This document shows positions 37,385 to 46,827 of a stretch of 64,000 bases of DNA, piece by piece (position 1 is the first letter of the stretch; every line of letters begins with the position of its first letter). The stretch covers positions 1 through 64,000 of the forward strand of contig NZ_MSXW01000003.1 of the NCBI RefSeq assembly GCF_001945445.1. Direction: 5' to 3'. The notes beneath the pieces are model-generated. The model was not told the DNA's origin. It searched no databases and worked only from the letters and a program-made list of their open reading frames with translations. Position numbers and translations under genes: made by a program. The DNA is from Pseudomonas sp. PA27(2017). Lineage in GTDB: Bacteria > Pseudomonadota > Gammaproteobacteria > Pseudomonadales > Pseudomonadaceae.

Positions 37385-37903
37385 ATGGATCACCTGATAC
37401 TCACCGTCATCGCTCAGGACCAGCCGGGCCTGGTCGAGCGCGTCGCTCAATGCGTGGCCAGGCACGGTGGCAACTGGCTGGAGAGCCGCATGTCGCGGAT
37501 GGCCGGGCAGTTCGCCGGCATCCTGCGCGTGGACGTGCCAGCGGCCTCCCATGGTGCGCTGATGGAGGCCCTGAACGAGCTCAGTGCCCAGGGCATCCGC
37601 GTGCAACTCGCCTCCGCCGGAGCCGAGCCGGACTGCACCTGGAAATCGATTCACCTCGACCTGCTGGGCAACGATCGCGCCGGTATCGTGCGCGACATCA
37701 CCCGATTGCTGGCCGCCAATGGCGTCAACCTGGAGAACCTGGTCACCGAGGTGACGCCCGCGCCCATGAGCGGCGAGCCGTTGTTTCACGCCCAAGCAAC
37801 TCTGGCCGTGCCCGAGGGTCTGCCTCTGAGCACGCTGCAGACTTCCCTGGAGGGCCTGGCGGACGACCTGATGGTGGAGCTCAAGCTGCGCATGGAAGAT
37901 TGA
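37385..37903 (+). CDS. GcvR-like tandem ACT-domain protein
   Basis: A 172-residue protein of two ACT domains (about 3-80 and 90-170): 'LTVIAQDQPGLVERVAQCVA' and 'LDLLGNDRAGIVRDITRLLA' show the paired D(Q/R)xG(L/I)V loops. This is the architecture of GcvR, the glycine-responsive repressor partner of GcvA, but a gcvA/gcvR role here is unproven. AGGAGA precedes the ATG. Confidence 0.88.
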   Translation: MDHLILTVIAQDQPGLVERVAQCVARHGGNWLESRMSRMAGQFAGILRVDVPAASHGALMEALNELSAQGIRVQLASAGAEPDCTWKSIHLDLLGNDRAGIVRDITRLLAANGVNLENLVTEVTPAPMSGEPLFHAQATLAVPEGLPLSTLQTSLEGLADDLMVELKLRMED

Positions 37904-37950
37904 GCCGTCGAGTGAAACGACATGGCCGCTCGATCAGCGGCCTTGCTGTT

Positions 37951-38847
37951 TCACACCCGTGCCGGGCGCTTGCGTAGCGTCAGCCAGGCATCGACGCTGT
38001 ATACCGCCAACCCCGCCCAGATGAACAGGAAGGCGACCAGCTTGGCTGGGTCCAGGTGCTCGTCGAACATGAACACTGCCAACAGCAGCACCAGGGTCGG
38101 CGCCACGTACTGCAGGAAACCCAGGGTGGTATAGGGCAGGTGGCGCGCCGCGGCGTTGAAGCACACCAGCGGGATCAGCGTGACCGGCCCGGCGGCCATC
38201 AGCCACAGCGCTTCACTGGTGGTCCAGAACGCCGGTTGGCTACTCATGGCGTCGGGGTGCAGCACGATCCAGCCGATGGCCAGAGGCAGCAGAATCCAGG
38301 TTTCCACCACCAGGCCCGGCAGCGCGGCGACCGGCGCTTTCTTGCGAATCAGCCCGTAGGTCGCGAAGCTCAACGCCAGCGCCAGCGACACCCAGGGCAG
38401 GCTACCCACCTGCCACAGCTGCTGGGCCACCCCGGCGGCGGCCAGTGCCACCGCCACCCACTGCAGGCGGCGCAGCCGCTCACCGAGAATCAGCATGCCG
38501 AGCAGCACGTTGACCAACGGGTTGATGTAGTAACCCAGGCTCGCTTCGAGCATGCGCCCGTTGTTCACTGCCCAGACGTAGATCAGCCAGTTGCCGGCGA
38601 TCAGCGAGCCGCTCAGGGCCAGCACCGCGAAGCGCTTGGGGTGGTCGATCAGCTCGCGCAGCCAACCCGGGTGCTTCCAGACGAGCAGCAGCAGGGCGCC
38701 GAACAGCGCCGACCAGATGGCGCGATGAACGATGATTTCCAGCGAGGGAACGGCCTGGATCGCCTTGAAGTACATCGGGAACAGGCCCCAGATGACATAA
38801 GCGGAAAGGCCCAGGATGTAGCCGCGGCGCAAATCTGCGGTGGCCAT
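37951..38847 (-). CDS. rarD: EamA-family transporter RarD
   Basis: A 298-residue inner-membrane protein with ten hydrophobic helices and the RarD start 'RRGYILGLSAYVIWGLFPMY'. Two EamA repeats are visible (about 8-145 and 150-290). The RarD subgroup was named from chloramphenicol sensitivity, and the natural substrate is not established. AAGGAC precedes the ATG at 38847. It is convergent with the ACT gene and co-oriented with srkA. Confidence 0.9.
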   Translation of the reverse strand: MATADLRRGYILGLSAYVIWGLFPMYFKAIQAVPSLEIIVHRAIWSALFGALLLLVWKHPGWLRELIDHPKRFAVLALSGSLIAGNWLIYVWAVNNGRMLEASLGYYINPLVNVLLGMLILGERLRRLQWVAVALAAAGVAQQLWQVGSLPWVSLALALSFATYGLIRKKAPVAALPGLVVETWILLPLAIGWIVLHPDAMSSQPAFWTTSEALWLMAAGPVTLIPLVCFNAAARHLPYTTLGFLQYVAPTLVLLLAVFMFDEHLDPAKLVAFLFIWAGLAVYSVDAWLTLRKRPARV

Positions 38848-38937
38848 GTAAGTCCTTATCGAGGCAGTGGGGAAAACGCATCATTCTAGTGCGCAGTTGT
38901 CTGCACGTTCAGCTTTTTCTTGCCGAGTCCGTGGGTT

Positions 38938-39912
38938 TCAAAATAGCTTCAGCGGCTCTTCATCCAGCGCCGCGATCTGCTCGCGCAGCATGAGGATCTG
39001 TTCGCCCCAGTAGCGCTCGCTGCCGAACCAGGGAAAGCTCTGCGGGAAGGCCGGGTCGTCCCAGCGGCGCGCCAGCCAGGCGCTGTAATGCATCAAGCGC
39101 AGGGAGCGAAAGCCTTCGATCAGCGGCAGCTCGCGCGGGTCGAAATCGTGGAACTCCCCGTAGCCGTCGACCAGCTCGGCTATCTGTCCGAGGCGCTCGT
39201 GGCGGTCGCCTGCGAGCATCATCCACAGATCCTGAATGGCCGGCCCCATGCGGCAGTCGTCCAGGTCGACCATGTGGTAGGTCTCGTCGCGGCACAGCAG
39301 GTTGCCGGGGTGGCAGTCGCCGTGCAGGCGGATCGCCTTGGCCGGGTTGGCCGCGAACAGCAGATCCAGGCGCGCGAGCAGGTCGCGCGCCACCGATTCG
39401 TAGGCGGGCAGCAGGCTTTTGGGGACGAAGTTGCCTGCCAGCAGGGTTGCCAGCGAGGCATGACCGAAGTTGTCCACCCGCAGCGCTTCGCGGTGCTCGA
39501 ACGGGCGCAGCGAACCGACCGCGTGCAGGCGGCCGAGCAGCTGGCCGAGGCGATAGAGCTGATCCAGGTTGCCTGGCTCGGGTGCCCGTCCGCCGCGGCG
39601 TGGAAACAGCGAAAAACGAAAACCGGCGTGTTCGAACAGGGTTTCGCCGTCGCGCTGTAACGGCGCGACCACGGGCACTTCGTGATCGGCCAGTTCGGCA
39701 GTGAAACTGTGTTCTTCGCGTATCGCTGCATCGGTCCAGCGATCGGGCCGGTAGAACTTGGCGATCAGCGGCGTCTCGGCCTCGATGCCCACTTGATAGA
39801 CGCGGTTTTCGTAGCTGTTCAGGGCCAACACACGGGCATCGCTGAGGTAACCCAGGCTCTCGACGGCATCCAGAACCAGATCGGGGGTAAGGGCGGCGAA
39901 GGGATGGGTCAT
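38938..39912 (-). CDS. srkA: Stress-response serine/threonine kinase SrkA (YihE)
   Basis: A 324-residue kinase of the APH/choline-kinase fold. Catalytic Asp199 is in 'LHGDCHPGNLL', metal-binding Asp217 is in 'MVDLDDCRMGP', and the N-lobe start 'LNSYENRVYQVGIE' is the YihE hallmark. E. coli YihE opposes death pathways triggered by the MazEF module and by envelope stress. AGGAG precedes the ATG. In many bacteria srkA stands before dsbA; here a MITE and a ModE-like gene are upstream. Confidence 0.93.
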   Translation of the reverse strand: MTHPFAALTPDLVLDAVESLGYLSDARVLALNSYENRVYQVGIEAETPLIAKFYRPDRWTDAAIREEHSFTAELADHEVPVVAPLQRDGETLFEHAGFRFSLFPRRGGRAPEPGNLDQLYRLGQLLGRLHAVGSLRPFEHREALRVDNFGHASLATLLAGNFVPKSLLPAYESVARDLLARLDLLFAANPAKAIRLHGDCHPGNLLCRDETYHMVDLDDCRMGPAIQDLWMMLAGDRHERLGQIAELVDGYGEFHDFDPRELPLIEGFRSLRLMHYSAWLARRWDDPAFPQSFPWFGSERYWGEQILMLREQIAALDEEPLKLF

Positions 39913-39974
39913 GGGCGGCTCCTGCGGTTGGCCGCAGAGTGTAACGCCTCGACGGCGGACACCGGCATTATTCG

Positions 39975-40244
39975 CTAGGGCCTGTTGACACTACCGCGCA
40001 AGCCGCGTTGCTGCGAAAAATCTCGCCAGGCTAGGCGGAGGACGCAGGGAATGGTTGTTCCCTTGCCAAGTCCTCCAACAACGCATGGCGAGATTTCTCG
40101 CGCAACCCGAAGGGCCGGGCCCGTTTTGCCGCAATGCGGCGTTTCTCGCCGGCTCATTTAGCCCACTAAACTTCGCGGCTCGTGCCTTGCCTTGCGGCAA
40201 AACGGGCTCCGGCGCGGTCGTGCGGAAGTGTTAACAGGCCCTAG
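39975..40244. mobile_element. 270-bp MITE-like element B (same family as 31707-32051)
   Basis: Terminal repeats CTAGGGCCTGTTGACAC (39975-39991) and GTGTTAACAGGCCCTAG (40228-40244) match at 16 of 17 positions. The interior is homologous to element A but about 75 bp shorter. The right end contains the TAG stop codon of the ModE-like gene (40241-40243). There is no gene inside. Confidence 0.8.
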
Positions 40245-41005
40245 ACCTGGGTACCCAGCAGCACCTGGGCGGCAGCGAATTGCGCGCGTACCGGGCTGCC
40301 AACCACCAGGCCCAGGTCGCTGAGCTGTTCGGCAGGCACCTGGGCGCACAGCGTCTGGCCGTTGGGCAGGCCGATGCGCACTTCGCATGGGCCGTCGGCC
40401 TCGGTCTGGATGTGTTCGATGTGCCCGAGCAGTGCGTTGAGCGCGGGATCGGCGGCTGCGCCGACGGCGCTGAGCTGCAGCCAGCCGGCCTTGATCAGCA
40501 CCAGCAGCGGCGCGCCCGGCTGCAACTGCAGGTGCGCGGTGCTGCTGCGGGTGATCTGCGCCTGGATCGGCACTTCGCCGGGCAGCTCGATATCGATCAT
40601 GTTGTTGCCGCCGCGCGGGTGAATCGCCCGCACCCGGCCGCTGAGCTGGTTGCGCGCGCTGGTGCGAAGCATCAGGCGGCCCAGCATCTGCAGGTCGGCG
40701 TCATCGTCGGCGGCCTGCAGCACCTCGGCCTGAATCGCCAGCAAGCGCTGATGCAGGTGCAGCAAGCGTTCTCCGCTTGGTGTCAGGCGCGCGCCACCGC
40801 CTCCTTTGCCGCCCACGCTGCGAGTCACCAGAGGCTGGTCGGCCAGGTTGTTCAGCTCGTCGATGGCGTCCCAGGCGGCCTTGTAACTCATGCCGGCGGC
40901 CTTGGCGGCGCGGGTGATCGAGCCCTGTTCGGCGATCTGTTCGAGCAGGGCGATGCGCTGCGGACGACGGGTGACGTGCTGGGCGAGCAGGGACAGGCTG
41001 GACAT
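40241..41005 (-). CDS. ModE-like molybdate-responsive regulator with TOBE domains
   Basis: A 254-residue regulator. The N-terminal ModE winged helix (about 5-110) shows 'GSITRAAKAAGMSYKAAWDAID' (about 34-55) and the wing 'GGKGGGGARLT'. Two Mop/TOBE domains follow (about 117-180 and 185-254; 'TSARNQLSGRVRAIHPR'). ModE binds molybdate and represses the modABC importer, which is not in this window. I chose ATG 41005, not 41098, from the domain start. The stop codon lies inside the terminal repeat of element B. Confidence 0.9.
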   Translation of the reverse strand: MSSLSLLAQHVTRRPQRIALLEQIAEQGSITRAAKAAGMSYKAAWDAIDELNNLADQPLVTRSVGGKGGGGARLTPSGERLLHLHQRLLAIQAEVLQAADDDADLQMLGRLMLRTSARNQLSGRVRAIHPRGGNNMIDIELPGEVPIQAQITRSSTAHLQLQPGAPLLVLIKAGWLQLSAVGAAADPALNALLGHIEHIQTEADGPCEVRIGLPNGQTLCAQVPAEQLSDLGLVVGSPVRAQFAAAQVLLGTQV

Positions 41006-41061
41006 GGGCTGGGCAGCGGTGGGGAGAGGGTCGGCCACTGTGCGCGACGCGTTCGGGGGCG

Positions 41062-41799
41062 TCAATGATCGCCGGGTGCCGGCGTGCGCGCCAGGCAATA
41101 GACATCCACCCGCGACGCCCCCGCGCGCATCAGCAGGCGCGCCAGCTGCTGGGCCGTGGCGCCGGTGGTCAGCACGTCGTCGACCAACCCCAGGTGCAGG
41201 CCGCGTGGCTGCGCGGCGGGGCGCAGCGAGAAAGCGCCGCGCAGGTTGCGGCGGCGGGTGGCGGCGTCGAGCTTCTGTTGGGCAGGCGCGTCAGCGGTGC
41301 GTTGCAGCCAGTCGCTGCGCTGGGCGATCTGCAGTGCGCTACCAATCACCTCGGCGAGCATCTGCGCCTGGTTGAAGCCGCGCTGCCGCTGGCGTTTCGG
41401 CGATAGCGGAACGGCAAGCAATAGATCGGGGCGCGGCAGCCCCTCATTGAAGGCGTGGCTCAGGTGGCGCGCGAGCAGGTCGCCGAGCAGGCGACCCATG
41501 GGCCAGTGGGCCTGGTGCTTGAAACGATTGATCTGCGCGTCCACCGGGAAAGCATAGCGCCAGGGCGCCTCGACGCGGCTGAAGGAGGGCGGCCGCCTCA
41601 GGCAGCTGCCGCAGGTCAGGCCATCCACCGCCAGCGGCAGGGCGCAGACCTGGCAATGCGGGCCAAGCCACGGCAACTCGGCATCGCAGTCGGCGCAGAG
41701 TGGTAGGCGCGTATCGATCCGCTCGTCACAGAGCAGGCAGGTTTGTTTTATTTTTAACCAGCTGTAAACCTGTGTGAATAACGATTGTTGACAGCGCAT
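41062..41799 (-). CDS. comF: ComF family protein
   Basis: A 245-residue protein with an N-terminal treble-clef zinc site (CLLC...CADC...CQVC...CGSC, about 21-70) and a phosphoribosyltransferase-like domain carrying the PRPP loop 'LVDDVLTTGATAQQLA' (about 205-220) and 'GFNQAQMLA'. It is related to competence protein ComFC, needed for DNA uptake in naturally competent bacteria; the role in Pseudomonas is not settled. It is divergent from bioB; the bioB -35 box overlaps its first codons. Confidence 0.92.
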   Translation of the reverse strand: MRCQQSLFTQVYSWLKIKQTCLLCDERIDTRLPLCADCDAELPWLGPHCQVCALPLAVDGLTCGSCLRRPPSFSRVEAPWRYAFPVDAQINRFKHQAHWPMGRLLGDLLARHLSHAFNEGLPRPDLLLAVPLSPKRQRQRGFNQAQMLAEVIGSALQIAQRSDWLQRTADAPAQQKLDAATRRRNLRGAFSLRPAAQPRGLHLGLVDDVLTTGATAQQLARLLMRAGASRVDVYCLARTPAPGDH

Positions 41800-41817
41800 G
41801 AGGCTTCCTTAACTATT
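41788..41817 (+). promoter_or_regulatory. Sigma-70 promoter of the bio operon
   Basis: TTGACA (41788-41793) is followed after 17 bp by AACTAT (41811-41816), about 70 bp before the bioB start. The -35 box overlaps the first codons of the divergent comF. Confidence 0.7.
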
Positions 41818-41883
41818 TCGCACATCCGTGAAAGGGCCCGCCTCCGACTGAAGCAGGCCGTCTGTTGATAAGGACTTGCCCCC

Positions 41884-42939
41884 ATGAGCGCCGGTACCGC
41901 CTCCCCCACGCGTCACGATTGGAGTCTGAACGAAGTTCGGGCGCTGTTTGAACAACCGTTCAATGACCTGCTGTTTCAAGCCCAGACCGTGCACCGCGCG
42001 CACTTCGACGCCAACCGCGTGCAGGTCTCGACGCTGCTGTCGATCAAGACCGGCGCCTGCCCGGAAGACTGCAAGTACTGCCCGCAGTCCGGCCACTACA
42101 ACACCGGCCTGGACAAGCAGAAGCTGATGGAGGTGCAGAAAGTCCTGGAAGCGGCGGCCGAGGCCAAGGCCATCGGTTCGACTCGCTTCTGCATGGGCGC
42201 GGCCTGGAAGCATCCGTCTGCCAAGGACATGCCTTACGTGTTGAAGATGGTCGAAGGCGTAAAGGCTCTGGGTCTCGAAACCTGCATGACCCTGGGCAAG
42301 CTCGACAGGGAGCAGACCGCCGCCCTGGCCGAGGCGGGCCTGGATTACTACAACCACAACCTCGATACCTCGCCGGAGTTCTACGGCAGCATCATTACCA
42401 CCCGCACCTACAGCGAGCGCCTGCAGACCCTGGCCTACGTACGTGACGCGGGCATGAAGATCTGCTCGGGCGGCATTCTCGGCATGGGCGAGTCGCTGGA
42501 CGACCGCGCCGGCCTGCTGATTCAGCTCGCCAACCTGCCCGAGCACCCGGAGTCGGTGCCGATCAACATGCTGGTCAAGGTCGAGGGCACACCGCTGGCC
42601 AACGAGGAAGACGTCGACCCCTTCGACTTCATCCGCATGCTGGCCGTGGCGCGCATCATGATGCCCAAGTCCCACGTGCGCCTGTCCGCCGGCCGCGAGG
42701 CAATGAACGAGCAGATGCAGGCCCTGGCCTTCTTCGCCGGCGCCAATTCGATCTTCTACGGCGAAAAACTGCTGACCACCGCCAATCCCCAGGCCGACAA
42801 GGACATGCAGCTGTTCGCCCGGCTCGGCATCCAGCCCGAGGCGCGTGAGGAGCACGCCGACGAAGTGCACCAGGCCGCCATCGAGCAGGCGCTGGTTGAG
42901 CAGCGTGATTCGCGGCTGTTCTACGACGCCGCCGTCTGA
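41884..42939 (+). CDS. bioB: Biotin synthase
   Basis: The 351-residue radical-SAM enzyme inserts sulfur into dethiobiotin, the last step of biotin synthesis. The 4Fe-4S ligands are C59, C63 and C66 in '[15 protein letters not shown]'. Later blocks '[13 protein letters not shown]' (about 156-168) and '[10 protein letters not shown]' (about 196-205) are conserved and include 2Fe-2S ligands. It is the first gene of bioB-F-H-C-D. AAGGAC precedes the ATG. Confidence 0.98.
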   Translation: MSAGTASPTRHDWSLNEVRALFEQPFNDLLFQAQTVHRAHFDANRVQVSTLLSIKTGACPEDCKYCPQSGHYNTGLDKQKLMEVQKVLEAAAEAKAIGSTRFCMGAAWKHPSAKDMPYVLKMVEGVKALGLETCMTLGKLDREQTAALAEAGLDYYNHNLDTSPEFYGSIITTRTYSERLQTLAYVRDAGMKICSGGILGMGESLDDRAGLLIQLANLPEHPESVPINMLVKVEGTPLANEEDVDPFDFIRMLAVARIMMPKSHVRLSAGREAMNEQMQALAFFAGANSIFYGEKLLTTANPQADKDMQLFARLGIQPEAREEHADEVHQAAIEQALVEQRDSRLFYDAAV

Positions 42940-43022
42940 TCCTTGCAGAGCGCCTGCTCTTTGCCGGTGCGCCGTGATGGTCGCCGGTGAGCGCTGGACG
43001 CTCTGCGCTTTACGGTGAACCC

Positions 43023-44198
43023 ATGAGTTTCGATCTTGCCGCTCGCCTGGCCGAGCGCCGCGCTGCCGATCTGTATCGCCAGCGCCCCCTGCTGGGCAGC
43101 CCCCAGGGGCCCCTGGTAGAGGTGGATGGCCGCCGATTGCTGGCCTTCTGTTCCAACGATTACCTGGGCCTGGCCAACCACCCCCAGGTGATCGAAGCCT
43201 GGCGTGCGGGCGCCCAGCGCTGGGGCGTTGGCGGCGGCGCTTCGCACCTGGTGATCGGCCATAGCACGCCGCACCATGAACTGGAAGAAGCCCTGGCCGA
43301 TTTCACCGGGCGGCCGCGCGCATTGCTGTTTTCAACGGGTTACATGGCCAATCTGGGCGCGGTCACGGCGCTGGTGGGCAAGGGCGATTCGGTGCTCGAG
43401 GATCGCCTCAACCATGCCTCGCTACTGGACGCCGGCCTGCTCAGCGGCGCACGTTTTTCACGCTACCTGCACAACGATGCGCAGAGCCTCGCCAGCCGCC
43501 TGGCCAAGGCCGAGGGCAATACCCTGGTGGTCTGCGACGGCGTGTTCAGCATGGATGGCGACGTCGCCGACCTGCCGGCGCTGTGCGCCGAGGCGCGGCG
43601 CCACGACGCCTGGGTGATGGTCGATGATGCCCACGGCTTCGGCACTTTGGGCGCCACTGGCGGCGGCGTGGTCGAGCACTTCGGATTGGGCATCGATGAG
43701 GTGCCAGTGCTGGTCGGCACCCTTGGCAAGGCATTCGGCACCGCTGGCGCCTTCGTGGCGGGCAGCGATGAACTGATCGACACCCTGGTGCAATTCGCCC
43801 GGCCGTACATCTACACCACCAGCCAGCCGCCGGCGCTGGCCTGCGCCACCCTCAAGAGCCTGGAGCTCTTGCGCAGCGAACACTGGCGCCGTGAGCATCT
43901 GGCGGCGCTGATCGCGCGCTTTCGCCAAGGCGCCGCCACGCTCGGGCTTACGCTGATGGAGAGCGACACTGCCATCCAGCCGATCCTGATTGGCGATAGC
44001 GGCCGTGCCATGGCCTTGTCCCAGGCCTTGCGCGAGCGCGGCATTCTGGTCACCGCGATTCGCCCCCCTACCGTTCCGGCGGGCAGCGCGCGCCTGCGGG
44101 TGACCCTGTCCGCGGCCCATGAGCTTGATCAGGTGGATCGACTGCTCGATGCTCTGGCCCAGTGCGCGGCGCAACTGCCAGGGGAATCCGCGTCATGA
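43023..44198 (+). CDS. bioF: 8-amino-7-oxononanoate synthase
   Basis: A 391-residue PLP enzyme joining pimeloyl-ACP (or CoA) and alanine. The PLP Lys236 is in '[10 protein letters not shown]'; '[11 protein letters not shown]' (about 44-54), '[11 protein letters not shown]' (about 70-80) and '[11 protein letters not shown]' (about 200-210) are family blocks. ATG 43023 was chosen over an in-frame upstream codon because GGTGA precedes it and the family starts with '[12 protein letters not shown]'. It overlaps bioH by four bases. Confidence 0.97.
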   Translation: MSFDLAARLAERRAADLYRQRPLLGSPQGPLVEVDGRRLLAFCSNDYLGLANHPQVIEAWRAGAQRWGVGGGASHLVIGHSTPHHELEEALADFTGRPRALLFSTGYMANLGAVTALVGKGDSVLEDRLNHASLLDAGLLSGARFSRYLHNDAQSLASRLAKAEGNTLVVCDGVFSMDGDVADLPALCAEARRHDAWVMVDDAHGFGTLGATGGGVVEHFGLGIDEVPVLVGTLGKAFGTAGAFVAGSDELIDTLVQFARPYIYTTSQPPALACATLKSLELLRSEHWRREHLAALIARFRQGAATLGLTLMESDTAIQPILIGDSGRAMALSQALRERGILVTAIRPPTVPAGSARLRVTLSAAHELDQVDRLLDALAQCAAQLPGESAS

Positions 44199-44902
44199 CG
44201 GCGTCAATGATTCTGCTGCCCGGCTGGGGGCTGGGCAGCGCGCCGCTCGTGCCAATGGCCGAGGCGCTGGACGAGCATTTTCAAGTGCGCATCGAAGCCT
44301 TGCCGGCATTCGAACACGCCGATATCGAGCGTTGCTTGGATGTGCTGGACACGCGTATTCCCCGTGGCGTCTGGCTGGGGGGCTGGTCTCTGGGTGGCAT
44401 GCTCGCCACCCTGCTAGCGGCACGCCGCGGCGCGGATTGCGCAGGTCTGCTGACGCTGGCCAGCAATGCACGGTTCATCGCCGATGAAGCCTGGCCGATG
44501 GCGATGCCGGCGGCGACCTTTACGGCCTTTCGTAACGCCTACGCGCAGAACAGCACGGCGACGCTCAAGCGTTTCGCCATGCTTTGCAGCCAGGGTGCCA
44601 GCGATGCCCGAGGGCTATCCCGCCATTTACTGGCGCAGGCAACTGGCGTCGACTCGCTTGCCGGGCTGGATCTGCTCGCCACGCTCGATACCCGGGCTGC
44701 GCTGCAGCAGTTCACCGGGCCGCAACTTCATCTGTTCGCAGGTGCCGATGCGATGGTGCCGGAGAGCGCTGCGGCTGCCATCCAGGCATTGCAGCCGGCC
44801 GCCGAAGTGCAGGTTTTGAGGGGAGCAAGTCACGCCTTCATGCTGGAGCAGGCTCATGAGGTGGCAGCCAGCTTGCTTCGCTTCAGGGAGATACGAACTT
44901 GA
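44195..44902 (+). CDS. bioH: Pimeloyl-ACP methyl ester carboxylesterase BioH
   Basis: A 235-residue alpha/beta hydrolase that removes the methyl group from pimeloyl-ACP methyl ester, closing the BioC/BioH route to pimelate. The oxyanion region is '[12 protein letters not shown]' (about 7-18), nucleophile Ser65 is in 'GGWSLGGML', and the catalytic His is in 'GASHAFM'. It overlaps bioF (ATGA) upstream and bioC (TTGA) downstream, so it is translated as part of a chain. Confidence 0.94.
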   Translation: MTASMILLPGWGLGSAPLVPMAEALDEHFQVRIEALPAFEHADIERCLDVLDTRIPRGVWLGGWSLGGMLATLLAARRGADCAGLLTLASNARFIADEAWPMAMPAATFTAFRNAYAQNSTATLKRFAMLCSQGASDARGLSRHLLAQATGVDSLAGLDLLATLDTRAALQQFTGPQLHLFAGADAMVPESAAAAIQALQPAAEVQVLRGASHAFMLEQAHEVAASLLRFREIRT

Positions 44903-45690
44903 GCGCGCGGCCGGACAAGCGCCGGGTGGCCGCCTCCTTTTCCAGGGCCGCCAGCAGTTACGACAGCGTCGCGCAGTTGCAGCGTGATGTTGGGCGGCAG
45001 CTGCTGTGGTACCTGCCGCTGTCCGTGCAGCCCGAGCGCTGGCTGGATGTGGGCTGCGGCACCGGTTTTTTCAGCCGCGCGCTGACGGATTGGTATCCGC
45101 GCAGCGAAGGCATTGCTGTGGATATCGCCGAGGGCATGCTGCAGCACGCCCGGCAGGCGGGCGGCGCCCAGACTTTCGTGGCCGGTGACGCCGAGCAGCT
45201 GCCGCTGCGCGATACCTGTTGCGACCTGATCTTCTCCAGCCTGGCGCTGCAATGGTGCGCGGACTTCGCCGCGGTGCTCGGCGAGGCCCATCGCGTGTTG
45301 CGGCCGGGCGGTGTACTGGCGTTCAGCAGCCTGTGCGTGGGCACCTTGCAGGAGCTGCGCGACAGCTGGCAGGCGGTGGACGGCTTCGTGCACGTCAACC
45401 GCTTTCGTACTGCCGAGGATTACCAGGCGCTGTGTGCGGCCAGCGGCTTTCAGGTGGATCGCCTGCAGGTGCGTGCCCATCGTTTGCACTACGCCGATCT
45501 GCGTAGCCTCACCGACGGCCTCAAGGCGCTCGGTGCCCACAATCTCAATGACGGTCGACCAACTGGGCTGACCGGTCGCGCACGGCTGCGTGCGTTGGCC
45601 GATGCCTACGAACGGCGGCGCCAGCCCGAGGGCCTGCCGTGCACGTACCAAGTCATCTACGGCGTATTGCAGAAGGAGCCCCGATCATGA
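44899..45690 (+). CDS. bioC: Malonyl-ACP O-methyltransferase BioC
   Basis: A 263-residue SAM-dependent methyltransferase that starts pimeloyl synthesis by methylating malonyl-ACP. Motif I is '[15 protein letters not shown]' (about 47-61), with 'DIAEGML' and '[14 protein letters not shown]' later. The start is the rare codon TTG (44899), overlapping the bioH stop as TTGA. No ATG or GTG nearby gives a complete N terminus ('[15 protein letters not shown]'). The weak start plus overlap may keep BioC levels low. Confidence 0.94.
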   Translation: MSARPDKRRVAASFSRAASSYDSVAQLQRDVGRQLLWYLPLSVQPERWLDVGCGTGFFSRALTDWYPRSEGIAVDIAEGMLQHARQAGGAQTFVAGDAEQLPLRDTCCDLIFSSLALQWCADFAAVLGEAHRVLRPGGVLAFSSLCVGTLQELRDSWQAVDGFVHVNRFRTAEDYQALCAASGFQVDRLQVRAHRLHYADLRSLTDGLKALGAHNLNDGRPTGLTGRARLRALADAYERRRQPEGLPCTYQVIYGVLQKEPRS

Positions 45691-46370
45691 ACGCTGCCTA
45701 TTTCGTTACCGGTACCGATACCGAAATCGGCAAGACCACCATCGCTGCCGGGCTGCTGCACGCCGCACGGCGCAATGGGCGGTCGACCGCGGCGGCCAAG
45801 CCGGTCGCTTCCGGCTGCCAGCTCACCGCCGAGGGGCTGCGCAACGACGACGCATTGGCGCTGCTTGCGCAATGCACGCTGCCGCTGCGCTATGACGAGG
45901 TGAATCCGTTGGCGTTCGCGCCGGCCATCGCGCCGCACCTGGCTGCCCGTGACGAAGGCGTGGCGCTCGAAGTACCGGCGTTGCATCGAGCGGTGCGGTC
46001 GATCCTGGACAAGGGCGCGGACTTCACCCTGGTCGAGGGCGCCGGTGGCTGGCGCGTGCCACTGGGCGGCATGGCCACTCTGGCCGACCTGGCGTTGGCG
46101 TTGAATGTCCCGGTGATTCTGGTGGTCGGCGTGCGGCTGGGCTGCATCAATCACGCGGTGCTGAGCGCCGAAGCGATCATCGGCGATGGTCTGCCGCTGG
46201 CTGGCTGGGTGGCCAACGTGGTGGACCCGCAGGTCGCACGCTTGCAGGACAACCTCGATACGCTCGCCGAGCGGCTGCCGGCTCCTTGCATCGGTCAGGT
46301 ACCGTACCTGTCGTCGGCGTCAGCGGAGCAGGTGGCACGACATCTCGATTTATCGCGTTTGATGCTATGA
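45687..46370 (+). CDS. bioD: Dethiobiotin synthetase
   Basis: A 227-residue ATP-dependent carboxylase closing the ureido ring. The P-loop '[10 protein letters not shown]' is at 9-18, 'KPVASGCQ' at about 37-44, and '[11 protein letters not shown]' at about 113-123. The ATG overlaps the bioC stop by four bases and is preceded by AAGGAG. It is the last gene of the operon; bioA is not in the window, as is usual in Pseudomonas. Confidence 0.97.
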   Translation: MNAAYFVTGTDTEIGKTTIAAGLLHAARRNGRSTAAAKPVASGCQLTAEGLRNDDALALLAQCTLPLRYDEVNPLAFAPAIAPHLAARDEGVALEVPALHRAVRSILDKGADFTLVEGAGGWRVPLGGMATLADLALALNVPVILVVGVRLGCINHAVLSAEAIIGDGLPLAGWVANVVDPQVARLQDNLDTLAERLPAPCIGQVPYLSSASAEQVARHLDLSRLML

Positions 46371-46462
46371 ACGCCGGCTCTTGCAGCATTTTTGGCTGTA
46401 CAGTTTTTGAGCGGCTTCTGCTTAAATGCACCCTATAAAGTTCCTGCAGCAGGAAACGTCCC

Positions 46463-46729
46463 ATGCAGATCTCTTCCACCAGTGCATTCAACGCTGGCAT
46501 CAATACCATTCAGTCCGGCCAGCGCCGGGTCGACCAGGCCGCCGGTGAGATCGCCAGCGCCCCGGTGACTGCCGAACGTGCCCAGGCCAACGAGCCGTCC
46601 GCGGCCCGTGCCGACATCGCCGAGAACATGGTCGAGATGCGTGTCGGTCAGTACGAGGCCCAGGCTGGCGCTCGCGTCGTGCAGACAGCGGACAAGGTGC
46701 TGGGCACCTTGATCGATGTCACCGCCTAA
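46463..46729 (+). CDS. Small protein with flagellar rod-like C terminus
   Basis: An 88-residue soluble protein. The N-terminal half (about 1-45) resembles the start of flagellar axial proteins ('MQISSTSAFNAGINTIQSGQ'), and the end 'AENMVEMRVGQYEAQAGARV...TLIDVTA' resembles the C-terminal D0 helix of FlgC/FlgB-type rod proteins. The central domain of a real rod protein is absent. A homologue of unknown function sits after bioD in P. aeruginosa (recollection). CAGGAAA precedes the ATG. The flagellar relation is a pattern judgement only. Confidence 0.7.
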   Translation: MQISSTSAFNAGINTIQSGQRRVDQAAGEIASAPVTAERAQANEPSAARADIAENMVEMRVGQYEAQAGARVVQTADKVLGTLIDVTA

Positions 46730-46749
46730 ATCGCAGCGCTTTTTCGGGT

Positions 46750-46789
46750 ACCTCTAAAAACGCTGACAACGCAGGTAGTTTTTAGAGGT
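46750..46789. repeat. 12-bp perfect inverted repeat after the small gene
   Basis: ACCTCTAAAAAC (46750-46761) pairs with GTTTTTAGAGGT (46778-46789) around a 16-base loop. The stem is AU-rich and no T tract follows, so it is not a standard terminator. Confidence 0.6.
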
Positions 46790-46827
46790 GCCCGGCCGGG
46801 GCGCTCGACTCCAGGAGGGACAACGAC

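Noticed and set aside
41761..41790. Possible BirA operator (TGTAAACC half-site) upstream of bioB
   Set aside because: Only one half matches; no GGTTTACA partner at the required distance, and the half lies inside comF.
46750..46789. Rho-independent terminator after the small flagellar-like gene
   Set aside because: The stem is AU-rich and lacks a following T run; recorded as an inverted repeat only.
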